Source: CAZOWL01 sp964583605 (GTDB lineage: Bacteria; Pseudomonadota; Gammaproteobacteria; Chromatiales; Chromatiaceae). From it: a stretch of DNA of 43,752 bases. The position numbers were made by a program, and so were the translations under genes. The notes under the pieces are model-generated. The model ran no database searches. It saw nothing but the letters and a program-made list of their open reading frames with translations, and was not told where the DNA came from. The stretch spans positions 1 to 43,752 of the forward strand of contig CAZOWL010000027.1 in assembly GCA_964583605.1 (NCBI GenBank). Reading direction: 5' to 3'. Of the stretch, positions 1 through 8,582 are shown one piece after another; position 1 is the first letter of the stretch, and each line of letters opens with the position of its first letter.

Positions 1-31
1 GGGGGGTCTTGGGGGGGGGCCTTGCAGCCGT

Positions 32-922
32 TCAAACGCCGCCGCCGAGCTGGTGCACATAGATCGCTAGCTTTTTGATCTCCTGCTCGCTCAACCGGCC
101 GGTCACACCGAACCCGGGCATCTCGGCGTCGCGCGTCTCCGGGTGATCTAGCTGATTGACGCCGTACAGTATCGTATGGCGGGCGCTCTCGTAGCCGCCC
201 GGCTCAAAACGCCAAATCGGGTTACGGAAGCTCGGCGCGCCGACGCTGAGGATTTGCCCGTCCGGCAGCGCCGCCATGATGCCGTTGGCCTCCGCCCCGT
301 GGCAGGCGCTACAACCCTTGCTCCGGAATAGCGCCCATGCGCTCTCATCGCCGGGTCCTCCGGCTTTCAGGTCGACGACGAATTCAGCGAGTTGGTCGAC
401 CTCGGACTCGGACAGGAGGTTGGTATGCGCGGTCATTGCGCCGCGACGCCCGTAGGTGAGGGTCTCGATGAGCTTGGCCGGACTCCCGCCATATTGCCAG
501 TAGTCGTCGGCAAGGATCGGGTAGCCTGGATTGCCTTGCCCTCCGCTGCCATGGCAGGCGGAGCAGTAGTCCCCGAATAGCACCTTGGAGGAGGCTGCCG
601 TGTAACGGGTCAGCTCAGGGTCGGCCAGGATCTGCTCGGTCTGCATCCCGCGAATCCGCTCCTCGTAGGGCGCACGAATGGCCGCCACCTGCTCAACGCC
701 TTGCTGATATTCCTCCATCTGGGTCCAGCCAAGGATGCCCTTGCTGTAGCCATCGAGCGTCGGCCAGAACGGATAGAGGATGGCGTAGCCGATGACCCAG
801 AAAACCGACGCCCACAGCCCCAGCATCCACCAGCGTGGCGGGGGATTCTTGAGCTCGCGCAGATTGTCGTCCCAGAAGTGTCCGGTATTGTTCTCATTCG
901 GATAGGGATTAGTATCAGCCAT
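32..922 (-). CDS. ccoP: cbb3-type cytochrome c oxidase diheme subunit III (CcoP)
   Basis: Membrane-anchored diheme cytochrome c that passes electrons to the CcoO/CcoN core of the high-affinity terminal oxidase. About 296 residues. The N-terminal part has the NPPPRWW element and one transmembrane helix (WMLGLWASVFWVIGYAIL) typical of CcoP. Two CXXCH haem sites follow, CSACH near residue 125 and CSACH near residue 207, each in a cytochrome c fold with a downstream Met ligand candidate (the MPGFG segment in the second domain). I chose the ATG at 922 because a GGAG lies 7 bases upstream; an ATG 24 bases further up lacks one. The start overlaps the end of ccoQ by 8 bp, suggesting translational coupling. 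It is the last gene of ccoNOQP; accessory ccoGHIS genes would lie beyond the left edge. Confidence 0.96.
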   Translation of the reverse strand: MADTNPYPNENNTGHFWDDNLRELKNPPPRWWMLGLWASVFWVIGYAILYPFWPTLDGYSKGILGWTQMEEYQQGVEQVAAIRAPYEERIRGMQTEQILADPELTRYTAASSKVLFGDYCSACHGSGGQGNPGYPILADDYWQYGGSPAKLIETLTYGRRGAMTAHTNLLSESEVDQLAEFVVDLKAGGPGDESAWALFRSKGCSACHGAEANGIMAALPDGQILSVGAPSFRNPIWRFEPGGYESARHTILYGVNQLDHPETRDAEMPGFGVTGRLSEQEIKKLAIYVHQLGGGV

Positions 923-1142
923 CTTTGTCTCCGCTGTCCTCATCATCGTCCTCGAATGGGATGTGGCGCCGCGACTCGAGCCGCTCGCGATTCTTTGGAC
1001 GCAGGACCTGAAAGTACAGCACGATCATCAAGACGAAGATCACCACGGTGAGGATGGTGCCGATCCAGTCGTTGACGGTCATTGCCTCCCAGTCGGTATG
1101 AAAATACTCGCCGAGGTCACTCACGGTAGACCTTTGCGTCAT
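915..1142 (-). CDS. ccoQ: cbb3-type cytochrome oxidase subunit CcoQ
   Basis: Small single-span subunit that stabilises the cbb3 complex. It has one hydrophobic helix (IGTILTVVIFVLMIVLYF), then a basic stretch and an acidic tail with the PFEDDDED segment usual for CcoQ. The start is uncertain. The ATG at 1142 gives 75 residues and overlaps ccoO by 26 bp. The ATG at 1082 gives 55 residues, closer to the family length, but its GGGAGG sits only 2-3 bases away. Position between ccoO and ccoP supports the call. Confidence 0.88.
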   Translation of the reverse strand: MTQRSTVSDLGEYFHTDWEAMTVNDWIGTILTVVIFVLMIVLYFQVLRPKNRERLESRRHIPFEDDDEDSGDKDG

Positions 1143-1866
1143 CGAGGGTCGCCATCGTACCGAGCACCTGCAGATAGGTCACCAAGGCGTCGAGCTCCGT
1201 CTTGCCGTCTACCAGCTGTGGAGCGACCGCGATGTCCTGATCGTGGTATGGGACGCCGATCGTGCGCAGTCCGCGCATGTGGCGCTGGATCTTGCGCGGA
1301 TTGATATAGGCCTCATCGAGCCAGGGGTAGGCGGGCATGACGGACTCGGGCACCAGCGAGCGCGGTTGGCTCAGGTGCTGGCGCTGCCAGGCGTCTGAGT
1401 ACTTTCCGCCGACGCGGGCCAGGTCCGGGCCGGTGCGTTTCGACCCCCATTGGAACGGATGGTCATAGATGGACTCGGACGCCAGTGAGTAGTGACCATA
1501 GCGCTCGCGCTCGTCGCGGAATGGTCGAACCATTTGCGAGTGGCAGAGATAGCAGCCCTCGCGTTGGTACACGTCGCGCCCGGCCAGCTCGAGCGCCGTG
1601 TAGGGCCGCACGCCGTCGCCGGGCTTCCAGTTCCATTTCTGCCGCCCGGAATCGTCGACCTCAACGATTGGTATCGATCCCGGTGCCTCGTGGCTCCAAA
1701 CGATCTCCGGCACCTTATTGTGCTCCATCGTCCCTTTGAGGTAGAAGAGTGGCACGATCTCAACCAGGCCGCCGACCGACAGCACTATCGCCAGCACGAT
1801 CAGCATGCCCCAGATATTGCGCTCCATCCGATCCTGGAGCCCTTTTGCTTGACCTGAATCTCCCAT
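1117..1866 (-). CDS. ccoO: cbb3-type cytochrome c oxidase monohaem subunit II (CcoO)
   Basis: Monohaem cytochrome c subunit of the cbb3 oxidase, anchored by one N-terminal helix (IWGMLIVLAIVLSVGGLVEIVPLF). About 249 residues. The single haem site is CYLCH, near residue 100, followed by the SQMVRPFRDE segment characteristic of CcoO/FixO. The ATG at 1866 has a strong GGAGGT 8 bases upstream, better than the ATG 18 bases further up. It follows ccoN directly and runs into ccoQ, so the four genes form one operon. Confidence 0.96.
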   Translation of the reverse strand: MGDSGQAKGLQDRMERNIWGMLIVLAIVLSVGGLVEIVPLFYLKGTMEHNKVPEIVWSHEAPGSIPIVEVDDSGRQKWNWKPGDGVRPYTALELAGRDVYQREGCYLCHSQMVRPFRDERERYGHYSLASESIYDHPFQWGSKRTGPDLARVGGKYSDAWQRQHLSQPRSLVPESVMPAYPWLDEAYINPRKIQRHMRGLRTIGVPYHDQDIAVAPQLVDGKTELDALVTYLQVLGTMATLDDAKVYRE

Positions 1867-1885
1867 TGCGCTCGACCTCCTCATC

Positions 1886-3319
1886 CTAGGCCGTGGCTGG
1901 AATGCTGCGGGCCCCGCCCAGCCGGCCTCGCGACATCGACTGCGCGACCGTCATGAGCACATTGAAGAGCATGACTACGGCGCCGACCAAGAAGATCACC
2001 CCGCCGACCGTGCGCATGACATAGTAAGGATGCATCGCGTCGACCGACTCGACGAAGGTGTACGCCAGCGTGCCGTACTCGTCATAGGCCCGCCACATGA
2101 GACCTTGCATGATCCCGGAGACCCACATGGCGACGATGTAGATCACGGTACCGATCGTCGCGGTCCAGAAGTGGAAGTTCACGAGCCTCACGGAGTAGAT
2201 CTCTGTGTACCAGATCCGCGTCATCATGTGGTAGATCGCTCCGATTGAGATGCCGGCAACCCAGCCGAGGGCGCCGGAATGGACATGGCCAATGGTCCAA
2301 TCCGTGTAGTGGGAGAGGGCGTTCACGGTCTTCAACGACATCACCGGGCCCTCGAACGTGGACATCGCATAGAAGGCGATCGCAATGATCAGGAATCGGA
2401 GCACGTAGTCGGTACGGAGCTTATCCCAGGCCCCAGATAGCGTCATCATGCCGTTAACAGCCCCGCCCCAGGACGGGATGATCATCGACAGGGAAATGGC
2501 CGCCCCCAGTGAGCCTGTCCAATCGGGCAGCGCGGTGTACTGCAGATGGTGGGCGCCGAGCCAGACGTAACCAAACATCAGCGCCCAGAAGTGTAGTACC
2601 GAGAGCCGATAGGAATAGACGGGGCGATTGGCCTGCTTCGGCACGAAATAGTACATGATGCCGAGGAAGCCTGCAGTCAGGTAGAAGCCCACGGCGTTAT
2701 GTCCCCACCACCATTGAATCATCGCGTCCTGCACCCCGGAGAAGATCGAATAGGACTTGAATAGGCCGACCGGCACGGCCAGGCTGTTGACCACGTGCAG
2801 ATAGGTGATCATCACCATCATGCCGAGAAAGAACCAATTCGACACATAGATGTGCGAGCTCTTGCGATTGGCGATCGTCATGATGAAATTGATCGTGAAC
2901 GCGAGCCACACGACGGCGATGAGGATGTCGATCGGCCATTCAAGCTCGGCGTATTCCTTCGATTGCGTGATCCCAAGGGGAAAGGTGATGACGGCGAGGA
3001 CCACGACCAGGTTCCAACCCCAGAATGTGAGCCAGGCGAGCTTCTCGCTCCACAGACGCACAGCGCAGGTGCGTTGCACCGTGTAGAAGGCCGTTGCCAT
3101 CAGGGTGCTGCCACCAAAGGCGAAGATCACGGCGTTGGTGTGCAGAGGTCGCAGGCGACCGAAAGACAGGTAGGGGATATCGAAATTGAGGGCTGGCCAG
3201 GCCAGCTCCGCGGCGAGGTAGACACCGACGCTGGCGCCGACCACCAGGTAGACCACGGCCATGACGGCGAACCAGCGCACGACGGCGAGGCTGTACTTCT
3301 GCTCCAATCCGGACTCCAT
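1886..3319 (-). CDS. ccoN: cbb3-type cytochrome c oxidase catalytic subunit I (CcoN)
   Basis: Catalytic haem-copper subunit of the cbb3 oxidase, which reduces oxygen at low tension in the inner membrane. 477 residues with about a dozen hydrophobic helices, the usual size. Conserved haem/copper histidine contexts are visible: RPLHTNAV early on, WWWGHNAVGF mid-protein, LGAHHLQYTALPDW, and HYTDWTIGHVHSGALGW late. The ATG has GGGAGG about 6 bases upstream. First gene of ccoNOQP. The 480 bp upstream holds no consensus FNR box that I could find, although FNR control is common for this operon and an fnr gene lies 13 kb away. Confidence 0.97.
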   Translation of the reverse strand: MESGLEQKYSLAVVRWFAVMAVVYLVVGASVGVYLAAELAWPALNFDIPYLSFGRLRPLHTNAVIFAFGGSTLMATAFYTVQRTCAVRLWSEKLAWLTFWGWNLVVVLAVITFPLGITQSKEYAELEWPIDILIAVVWLAFTINFIMTIANRKSSHIYVSNWFFLGMMVMITYLHVVNSLAVPVGLFKSYSIFSGVQDAMIQWWWGHNAVGFYLTAGFLGIMYYFVPKQANRPVYSYRLSVLHFWALMFGYVWLGAHHLQYTALPDWTGSLGAAISLSMIIPSWGGAVNGMMTLSGAWDKLRTDYVLRFLIIAIAFYAMSTFEGPVMSLKTVNALSHYTDWTIGHVHSGALGWVAGISIGAIYHMMTRIWYTEIYSVRLVNFHFWTATIGTVIYIVAMWVSGIMQGLMWRAYDEYGTLAYTFVESVDAMHPYYVMRTVGGVIFLVGAVVMLFNVLMTVAQSMSRGRLGGARSIPATA

Positions 3320-3799
3320 AAATCCCTCCCAAAAATTGGGAAAAACAACTAAGGATCAGACATCTCCATTGGCGCACGACCGCGCTCGCCGACCCCGGTC
3401 TCGTTCCGTCGGCATCAGACTGGATTCGTTATCCGAAGTCAACTTCGCCGGCCTGATCGGGCCAGAGGACCGGAATGTCGGTATGACGCGAACGGCTAGC
3501 GTCCGTGTGAGGATGTGGACCGGAGCCCTTGGTCGCCCCGCAGTGCGATGATGACGGAAGCCAATCAACCCAAATCGGGCACTTGGAGTCACGAAGGCGC
3601 AAAGGAAATGGGAGAACGACGCCTCGGCTATCGTAAGCCTTTCACTTGTCGGTGAGCCCGATCGCCTCGACAAGGCTTCGACATCTCTTGCGTGCTTTGC
3701 GCTCTTCGCGGTTCGATTGAACGGACCAGGATAGAGGCCTCCTGGCGGGGTGCGGCCTTGGCATACAGAGCACATCACCGGACGGCCATAGCCTCCGGG
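3320..3799. other. Intergenic stretch between rpoS and ccoN, no gene
   Basis: 480 bases with no credible coding frame. It must hold the ccoN promoter, transcribed leftward, and the end of the rpoS transcript. No TTGAT-N4-ATCAA site is present. Part of it (3587-3715) looks like a dispersed inverted repeat, listed separately. Confidence 0.6.
3587..3715. repeat. Imperfect inverted repeat element (GCGCAAAG ends)
   Basis: The arms are CACGAAGGCGCAAAG at about 3590-3604 and, about 100 bases on, CTTTGCGCTCTTCGCG at about 3695-3710, which pair imperfectly. Intergenic sequences built on alternating CGCAAAG / CTTTGCG arms are common repeats in proteobacterial genomes. No second copy is obvious in this window, so calling it a family is inference. 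Confidence 0.35.
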
Positions 3800-4864
3800 C
3801 TACTTGAAGAACGAATCGCCGGAGAAGCCCTCGCGCTCGAGGATGTCTCGCAGCCGCCGCAGCGCATCGAGCTGAATCTGTCGCACACGCTCCCGGGTCA
3901 CACCGAGCTCCTGGGCCACGCGCTCGAGTGTCGAGTGCTCGTAACCGTGCAGTCCGAACCGTCGCTCGACCACCTCCCGCTGCTTATCGTTCAGCTTGGT
4001 CAGCCAATGGTCGAGATTGTGCTGGACGCCTTGATCGTGAATGCGCTCTGAGGGGTCGTCGGCCGTCTCGTCCTGCAGCACATCGACGAGCGGCTTATCG
4101 GCATCCTTGCTGTAGGGCGTATCCATTGAGGCAATCCGCTCGTTGAGCCCCAGCATGCGCTTGACCTCCGAGATCGGCTTGTGGAGGACATCGGCGATCT
4201 CCTCCGAGGTCGGCTCATGATCGAGATGCTGGGAGAGCTTGCGCGTCGCCTTGAGATAGACATTGATTTCCTTGACCACATGGATCGGCAGCCGCACGGT
4301 GCGCGTCTGATTCATGATGGCGCGCTCGATGGTCTGGCGGATCCACCAGGTGGCGTAGGTGGAGAAACGGAAGCCCCTGTCGGGGTCGAACTTCTCAACC
4401 GCCCGCATGAGTCCGATATTGCCCTCTTCGATGAGATCGAGCAGCGGCAGTCCGCGATTGAGATAACGCCGCGCGATCTTCACGACCAGGCGGAGATTGC
4501 AGACGATCATCCGGTGTCGGGCGTCATCATCTCCCCGCTGCGCCAGGCGTGCGAAGTGCACCTCCTCGTCGGCGCTGAGGAGCTTCGCTTCGCCGATCTC
4601 GTTGAGGTAGATGCGCGTCGCATCGAAATCGCTGTCGCTTGCGTAGAACCGCTCCTCGCCGCCGCAGGCGTCCAAAGACTCGCGCTCGTCGCTGTCCGGA
4701 TCATCGCTGGCGATAAACGGATCGCGATCGCGCAGCATGTCCCCATCGTCCCTATCATTCACGTCCTCGTCATCCATTGGCTCTTGCTCGCTCAGGAGCA
4801 GCGCCTCGCCCTCGGGCGGGGCCGAGTGGGGCGGCAACTCGTATCGCTCTTTGGCGGCTGCCAT
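3800..4864 (-). CDS. rpoS: RNA polymerase sigma factor RpoS (sigma-38)
   Basis: Stationary-phase and general-stress sigma factor. 354 residues, slightly longer than the enterobacterial protein because of an acidic N-terminal extension rich in Asp. Region 1.2 begins at DATRIYLNEIG. Region 2 contains NLRLVVKIARRY, DLIEEGNIGLMRAVEKFDP and FSTYATWWIRQ. Region 4 ends with a helix-turn-helix (TLERVAQELGVTRERVRQIQ). The last gene of surE-pcm-nlpD-rpoS, 29 bp after nlpD, the conserved gammaproteobacterial order, in which rpoS promoters often lie inside nlpD. A GGAGGAAGG lies just before the ATG. Confidence 0.96.
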   Translation of the reverse strand: MAAAKERYELPPHSAPPEGEALLLSEQEPMDDEDVNDRDDGDMLRDRDPFIASDDPDSDERESLDACGGEERFYASDSDFDATRIYLNEIGEAKLLSADEEVHFARLAQRGDDDARHRMIVCNLRLVVKIARRYLNRGLPLLDLIEEGNIGLMRAVEKFDPDRGFRFSTYATWWIRQTIERAIMNQTRTVRLPIHVVKEINVYLKATRKLSQHLDHEPTSEEIADVLHKPISEVKRMLGLNERIASMDTPYSKDADKPLVDVLQDETADDPSERIHDQGVQHNLDHWLTKLNDKQREVVERRFGLHGYEHSTLERVAQELGVTRERVRQIQLDALRRLRDILEREGFSGDSFFK

Positions 4865-4893
4865 ACGGCCTTCCTCCGTGCTCGTCTCGACCC

Positions 4894-5913
4894 CTATCGT
4901 AACTGCGGCAAAATTGTCATCGGATCGATGGCCACCCCGTCCTTGCGGATCTCGAAGTGGAGCTGCGACGTGTCGGCGGCACCTTGTCCCACCTCAGCGA
5001 TAGTCTGACCGCGCTCCACGGCTTCCCCCTTGGCCACCAAAAGCCGTCGGTTGAAGCCGTAGGCGCTCAGGAAGCGGTCGGCATGCTCAAGGATGATAAG
5101 GTTCCCGTAACCCTTGAGTCCACCGCCGCTGAAGACAACCTTGCCGGCCGCCGCCGCGGCCACGAGCTGTCCCGGGCGGGCCGCGATGCGTATGCCTTGG
5201 CGCGTTCGATCGCCGGCCTTGAAGCCCTGGACGACAGGTCCGGTGAGCGGCCACTGCCAGACGACTCGGGGGGCCGACGAGGCGGGGTGGGGCGCCACGC
5301 GGCGCGGCGTCGTGCTGGTCGATGCCGCCCTGGGCTCGGCCGCGACAACGGCCGTATCCGGCGCCTTGCTCCCCGGTGAGCGCCTACCGGGATGGACAGG
5401 CGTCATAGGCGACCGCTTTCCTGCGGGAGGCACGACACGCAACAGGCGGCCGGCCTGGATCGGGTAGGGGGCTTGCAGATCGTTCCAGTCGGCCAGGACG
5501 GCGAGCTTCACCCCGAAGTGCTCGGCGAGCTGGCTCAGTGTGTCACCGGAGCGGATGCGGTAATAGCCCGCCGGGGCCGGCCGTTCGGGCAGATAGACTG
5601 GGGCCGGTGTATCCCGGCGGGTGCAGCCCGCGCTGCCCAACAGGATCAGCGCACAGATCGTCAGCACCAGGCTCAGATTCCCGAAGGCCGCATTGCCTCG
5701 GAGCAGGTCGCCGGCCCAGGGGCGAGCCAATGTCTCGGCGAGCGCTCCGATTGCCGAGTGGCGGATCCACTCGGCCGTCTGTGCGACGCTGCCGCGCCCT
5801 TCTGAGGCGGGGCTGGCCGTTCGAGATGTTGTGCTCTGGATTCCGCGCGATCCACCCGCCCGGTGGCCAAGCGTCGCACGGATGACAGCCGTCAATCGCC
5901 GAGTTGTCAGCAT
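4894..5913 (-). CDS. nlpD: NlpD-like lipoprotein, LysM plus degenerate M23/LytM domain (amidase activator)
   Basis: Outer-membrane lipoprotein expected to activate AmiC-type amidases at the division septum. A hydrophobic segment ends in the lipobox LGSAGC (Cys at residue 97 of the longest frame). A LysM domain follows (YYRIRSGDTLSQLAEHFGV), then a Pro/Ser-rich linker and a C-terminal LytM domain (WQWPLTGPVVQGF to LHFEIRKDG). The zinc-binding histidines of active M23 peptidases appear lost, as in known NlpD/EnvC activators. Odd point: with the ATG at 5913, which overlaps the pcm stop by 7 bp, about 78 residues precede the signal-anchor. A non-ATG start near 5665, such as a GTG within the hydrophobic segment, is possible but gives a very short signal. 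The start is therefore unresolved. Confidence 0.88.
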   Translation of the reverse strand: MLTTRRLTAVIRATLGHRAGGSRGIQSTTSRTASPASEGRGSVAQTAEWIRHSAIGALAETLARPWAGDLLRGNAAFGNLSLVLTICALILLGSAGCTRRDTPAPVYLPERPAPAGYYRIRSGDTLSQLAEHFGVKLAVLADWNDLQAPYPIQAGRLLRVVPPAGKRSPMTPVHPGRRSPGSKAPDTAVVAAEPRAASTSTTPRRVAPHPASSAPRVVWQWPLTGPVVQGFKAGDRTRQGIRIAARPGQLVAAAAAGKVVFSGGGLKGYGNLIILEHADRFLSAYGFNRRLLVAKGEAVERGQTIAEVGQGAADTSQLHFEIRKDGVAIDPMTILPQLR

Positions 5914-6590
5914 GTGCCCTGAAGCATCGGGACGAACCTCACGGGCTCGAGGATCTCAGGCACGAGCCCAGCCGGCGTCTTCTGCAGGCGGAGCAGCCGC
6001 TGATCATCTGGCGGGCCGACCGGTAAGACCATGCAGCCGCCGATGGCCAGTTGCTCTAACAAGCGGCGTGGGGGCACCGACGGCGCGGCAGTGAGAAGGA
6101 TGCCATCGAAGGGCGCATACTCCCGCCATCCAACCGCGCCGTCGCCATGCCGTAAGCGCACGTTGCGACGCCCCAGTGCCCGGAGTCGCCGCTCGGCCAG
6201 GTCCCGCAGTCCGGCCACGCGCTCGATGCTGTAGACGCGCCTGACGAGTGCGGCCAGCACGGCCGTCTGAAACCCGGACCCGGTGCCGATTTCGAGGACC
6301 GTGTCGCATGGCGTCGTGGTGAGCAGCGCCTCGGTCATCCGGGCGACGATGTACGGTTGAGAGATCGACTGGCCCCAGCCGATCGGCAGCGGGAAATCGT
6401 CATAGGCGCGGTCCGCCAGCGCCTCATCCACGAAGAGATGGCGTGGTAGGCGTCGCATCACCTCCAGCACGGGTCCGTGGCGGATACCCATGTCATAGAG
6501 GCGCTCCGCCAGCCGTGTCCGCGCCCGGCGAAATGGCCGCGCCGTGGCTGAGCCTAGGGTGCGAGGTTCTGCCGGCATCCCCTCAGCCAC
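5907..6590 (-). CDS. pcm: Protein-L-isoaspartate O-methyltransferase
   Basis: Repairs damaged proteins by methylating L-isoaspartyl residues with S-adenosylmethionine. 227 residues. Family hallmarks are LPRHLFVDEALADRAY, the GQSISQPYIVARM substrate segment, and the SAM-binding motif VLEIGTGSGFQTAVLA. A later VYSIER and the GGCMVLPVG strand are also typical. It overlaps surE by 37 bp upstream and nlpD by 7 bp downstream, so it is translated from the same messenger. Confidence 0.95.
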   Translation of the reverse strand: MAEGMPAEPRTLGSATARPFRRARTRLAERLYDMGIRHGPVLEVMRRLPRHLFVDEALADRAYDDFPLPIGWGQSISQPYIVARMTEALLTTTPCDTVLEIGTGSGFQTAVLAALVRRVYSIERVAGLRDLAERRLRALGRRNVRLRHGDGAVGWREYAPFDGILLTAAPSVPPRRLLEQLAIGGCMVLPVGPPDDQRLLRLQKTPAGLVPEILEPVRFVPMLQGTC

Positions 6591-7318
6591 TGGTCGAGGA
6601 CCGGCACCGCGCTGTGCCGCGTTAGATCCACCTGCAACGGCGTGACCGAGACAAATCCGTGTCTCAGAGCGTGGAAATCGGTGTCGGGACCGGCATCCTG
6701 CTCGGGGCCGGCCGGGCCGACCCAGTAGATCGGCCGCCCGCGCGGATCATAGGCTCGGGTGACGGGCTCGGCACGGTGACGGTGTCCGAGACGTGTTGCG
6801 GCTAGACCTTGGATCTCAGAGAGGGGGAGGTCTGGTACATTGATGTTCAGTATGATATCGGATGGCAGCGTTGAGCCGGCCAATCGACAGACCAGCTCGC
6901 GGGCGATCTTGGCTCCGGTCTCGAGGTGCCTTGGGTCGTGGGCATCCATAGAGATCGCCATCGAGGGCAGGCCGAGAAAGCGCCCTTCGGTCGCGGCGGC
7001 AACAGTACCGGAATAGATTACGTCATCACCGAGATTGGGGCCATGATTGATCCCAGCGACGACGAGATCGGGCTCCTCTTCCAGGAGCCCGGTGATGGCG
7101 AGGTGGACGCAATCCGTCGGGGTGCCTTCGACTCGGAAAAAGCCGTTCGGCGTGCGAACCGCGCGCAACGGCACATCCAGTGTCAGGGAGTGGCTTGCAC
7201 CGCTGCGGTCGCGCTCCGGCGCGACCACAATGACCTCGGCGACCTGAGACAGCTCATTGGCCAAGGCGCAGAGCCCCGGTGATTGATAGCCATCATCGTT
7301 GCTGACCAAGATCTTCAT
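6554..7318 (-). CDS. surE: 5'/3'-nucleotidase SurE
   Basis: Survival protein SurE, a metal-dependent nucleoside monophosphate phosphatase. 254 residues. The N-terminal MKILVSNDDGYQSPGL carries the metal-binding Asp-Asp pair, and GINHGPNLGDDVIYSGTVAAA is the second signature. A GGAGGT lies about 11 bases before the ATG, a rather long spacing. It heads the surE-pcm-nlpD-rpoS block and is divergent from the smr gene. In Escherichia coli truD lies immediately upstream; here the two are about 1.3 kb apart. Confidence 0.96.
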   Translation of the reverse strand: MKILVSNDDGYQSPGLCALANELSQVAEVIVVAPERDRSGASHSLTLDVPLRAVRTPNGFFRVEGTPTDCVHLAITGLLEEEPDLVVAGINHGPNLGDDVIYSGTVAAATEGRFLGLPSMAISMDAHDPRHLETGAKIARELVCRLAGSTLPSDIILNINVPDLPLSEIQGLAATRLGHRHRAEPVTRAYDPRGRPIYWVGPAGPEQDAGPDTDFHALRHGFVSVTPLQVDLTRHSAVPVLDQWLRGCRQNLAP

Positions 7319-7389
7319 CGTTGCGATACACCTCCAGCGCTATCATGTCACGCTATACGGGGCCGGCACCTAGAGCAACGGCATCGATC

Positions 7390-7956
7390 ATGAAGAAGAC
7401 AATTCCGGCGAGTGATCTCGAGCTCTTCCGGGCGGCGGTGACTGACGCCGAACGCCTTGTCCCCGATCACGCCGAGCCGTATCGGCGGCGTCCTGCGCCG
7501 ATCCCGCGGGCACGCCCCGAGCCGCCCGACGAGGATGAGCTGGACGATCTGTCCGAGGCCGAGGTGGCGACCCACGACTATCTGGAGTTCGCGCGCCCCG
7601 GCATCCAACGGCGCCTGATGTTAGAACTCCAGCGAGGGCATCTCGATGTCGGGTTGGAGCTCGACCTGCACGGACTCACGGCCGAGGTCGCCCGCGAGAC
7701 GCTGAGGGAATTTCTCCGCGAGTGCGCAGAGCGCCGGGTGCGTTGTGCGCGCATCATCCACGGCAAGGGCTCCGGATCTGGTCAGCCGGTGCTGAAGCGG
7801 AAGGTCAACTATTGGCTCCGCTTGCGCAAGGACGTGCTGGCCTTCTGCTCTGCGACGCGACGCGATGGCGGTGCAGGAGCCGTGTACGTGCTGCTGCGCA
7901 ATCCGCGCAAGGCCCATGCTACCCTGACGAAGACCCGAGGCCCTTCAGACCCATAG
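7390..7956 (+). CDS. Smr-domain protein (SmrB-like ribosome-associated endonuclease)
   Basis: About 188 residues with a C-terminal Smr domain. The catalytic signature LDLHG is in ELDLHGLTAEVARETL near residue 98, and the second motif is IIHGKGSGSG. SmrB of Escherichia coli, which cleaves mRNA between collided ribosomes, has the same layout. I chose the ATG at 7390 because MKKTIPASDLELF resembles the SmrB start. ATG/TTG codons at 7345 and 7321 would extend it into the 71 bp gap shared with surE. No strong ribosome binding site decides between them. The function is inferred from the family. Confidence 0.85.
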   Translation: MKKTIPASDLELFRAAVTDAERLVPDHAEPYRRRPAPIPRARPEPPDEDELDDLSEAEVATHDYLEFARPGIQRRLMLELQRGHLDVGLELDLHGLTAEVARETLREFLRECAERRVRCARIIHGKGSGSGQPVLKRKVNYWLRLRKDVLAFCSATRRDGGAGAVYVLLRNPRKAHATLTKTRGPSDP

Positions 7957-7973
7957 GATCCGCTAAGCGGATC
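7957..7973 (+). terminator. Short palindrome after the smr gene, possible terminator
   Basis: GATCCGCT-A-AGCGGATC, an 8-bp perfect stem immediately after the smr stop codon. There is no U-tract, so intrinsic termination is doubtful; it may only protect the 3' end. Confidence 0.3.
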
Positions 7974-8392
7974 GATCAATGGTTGCGTAAGTACTCGCAT
8001 GGCGTCGCTGCGATACGCCGTGAATACATCCTTGTAGGCTCGACGCCGAGGTCCCTCTCGCCGACGGTCGCGTCAACGCCATGCGGGTACTGTCGGGATG
8101 GTCTATACGCAACAGTGATCGCCGCCGCCAATGGTCCGCACAAGGGGCCCATCGGGTCAAGGTCGCGGGGTCTTCGCCCATCGGCCGGCGCGGCCGAAGG
8201 GCGACACAGCCGATACACGCGCACGCGGCTCGCGCGCCGGCACCGGTTCGTAGCCTGCCTGGATGGAGCCGGGCGAGCACCGGCCGTGGCAGGGTCAGCC
8301 GTGCCACCACGCCGACCCGCGAGTCATGGCCGGCCAACGGATCGAGCGCCCGGCGGAATCCAGGGCCCGCGGCTAGGCCGACTGACTGGGCC
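7974..8392. other. Gene-free stretch between smr and the dispersed repeat
   Basis: About 420 bases without a frame showing coding character or a recognisable domain. It contains a pair of 10-bp inverted arms, CGCATGGCGT at 7996-8005 and ACGCCATGCG at 8076-8085, which bound an 89 bp element resembling an intergenic palindromic repeat. I see nothing else. Together with the repeat at 8393-8521 it separates truD from surE, which are neighbours in many relatives. Confidence 0.5.
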
Positions 8393-8521
8393 TAACGATC
8401 ATGGGGCGAGCCGAGCCACCCCAGACGATGAAAGGTCACCTCGCCCCTGATCGTTCCCTCACCCCAACCCTCTCCCAGAGGGCGAGGGAGCGAAGGTGCT
8501 ACGCAATTTTCATGGTAACGA
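8393..8521 (-). repeat. Dispersed two-hairpin repeat, copy A
   Basis: One of three related elements of about 125-130 bp (others at 24361-24485 and 36455-36584). It is in inverted orientation relative to those two. Hairpin 1: AACGATCATGGGGCGAG at 8394-8410 pairs with CTCGCCCCTGATCGTT at 8440-8455 with a single bulge. Hairpin 2 lies in the CCCTC..GAGGG segment around 8467-8487. It lies 61 bp beyond the 3' end of truD. REP/MITE-like; no transposase is nearby. Confidence 0.8.
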
Positions 8522-8582
8522 TTGGGGATCGGCCCATGGCCTTGATCCATTCGATCCCAGCGCCCCGCACCGCCGCGGCGGC

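Noticed and set aside
1..19. G-rich runs at the left edge as a functional G-quadruplex
   Set aside because: It is at the very edge of the window; homopolymer runs there are just as likely to be sequence error or the edge of an unseen feature.
3320..3799. FNR box for ccoNOQP
   Set aside because: No TTGAT-N4-ATCAA match with acceptable mismatches was found; only isolated half-sites such as ATCAA near 3563.
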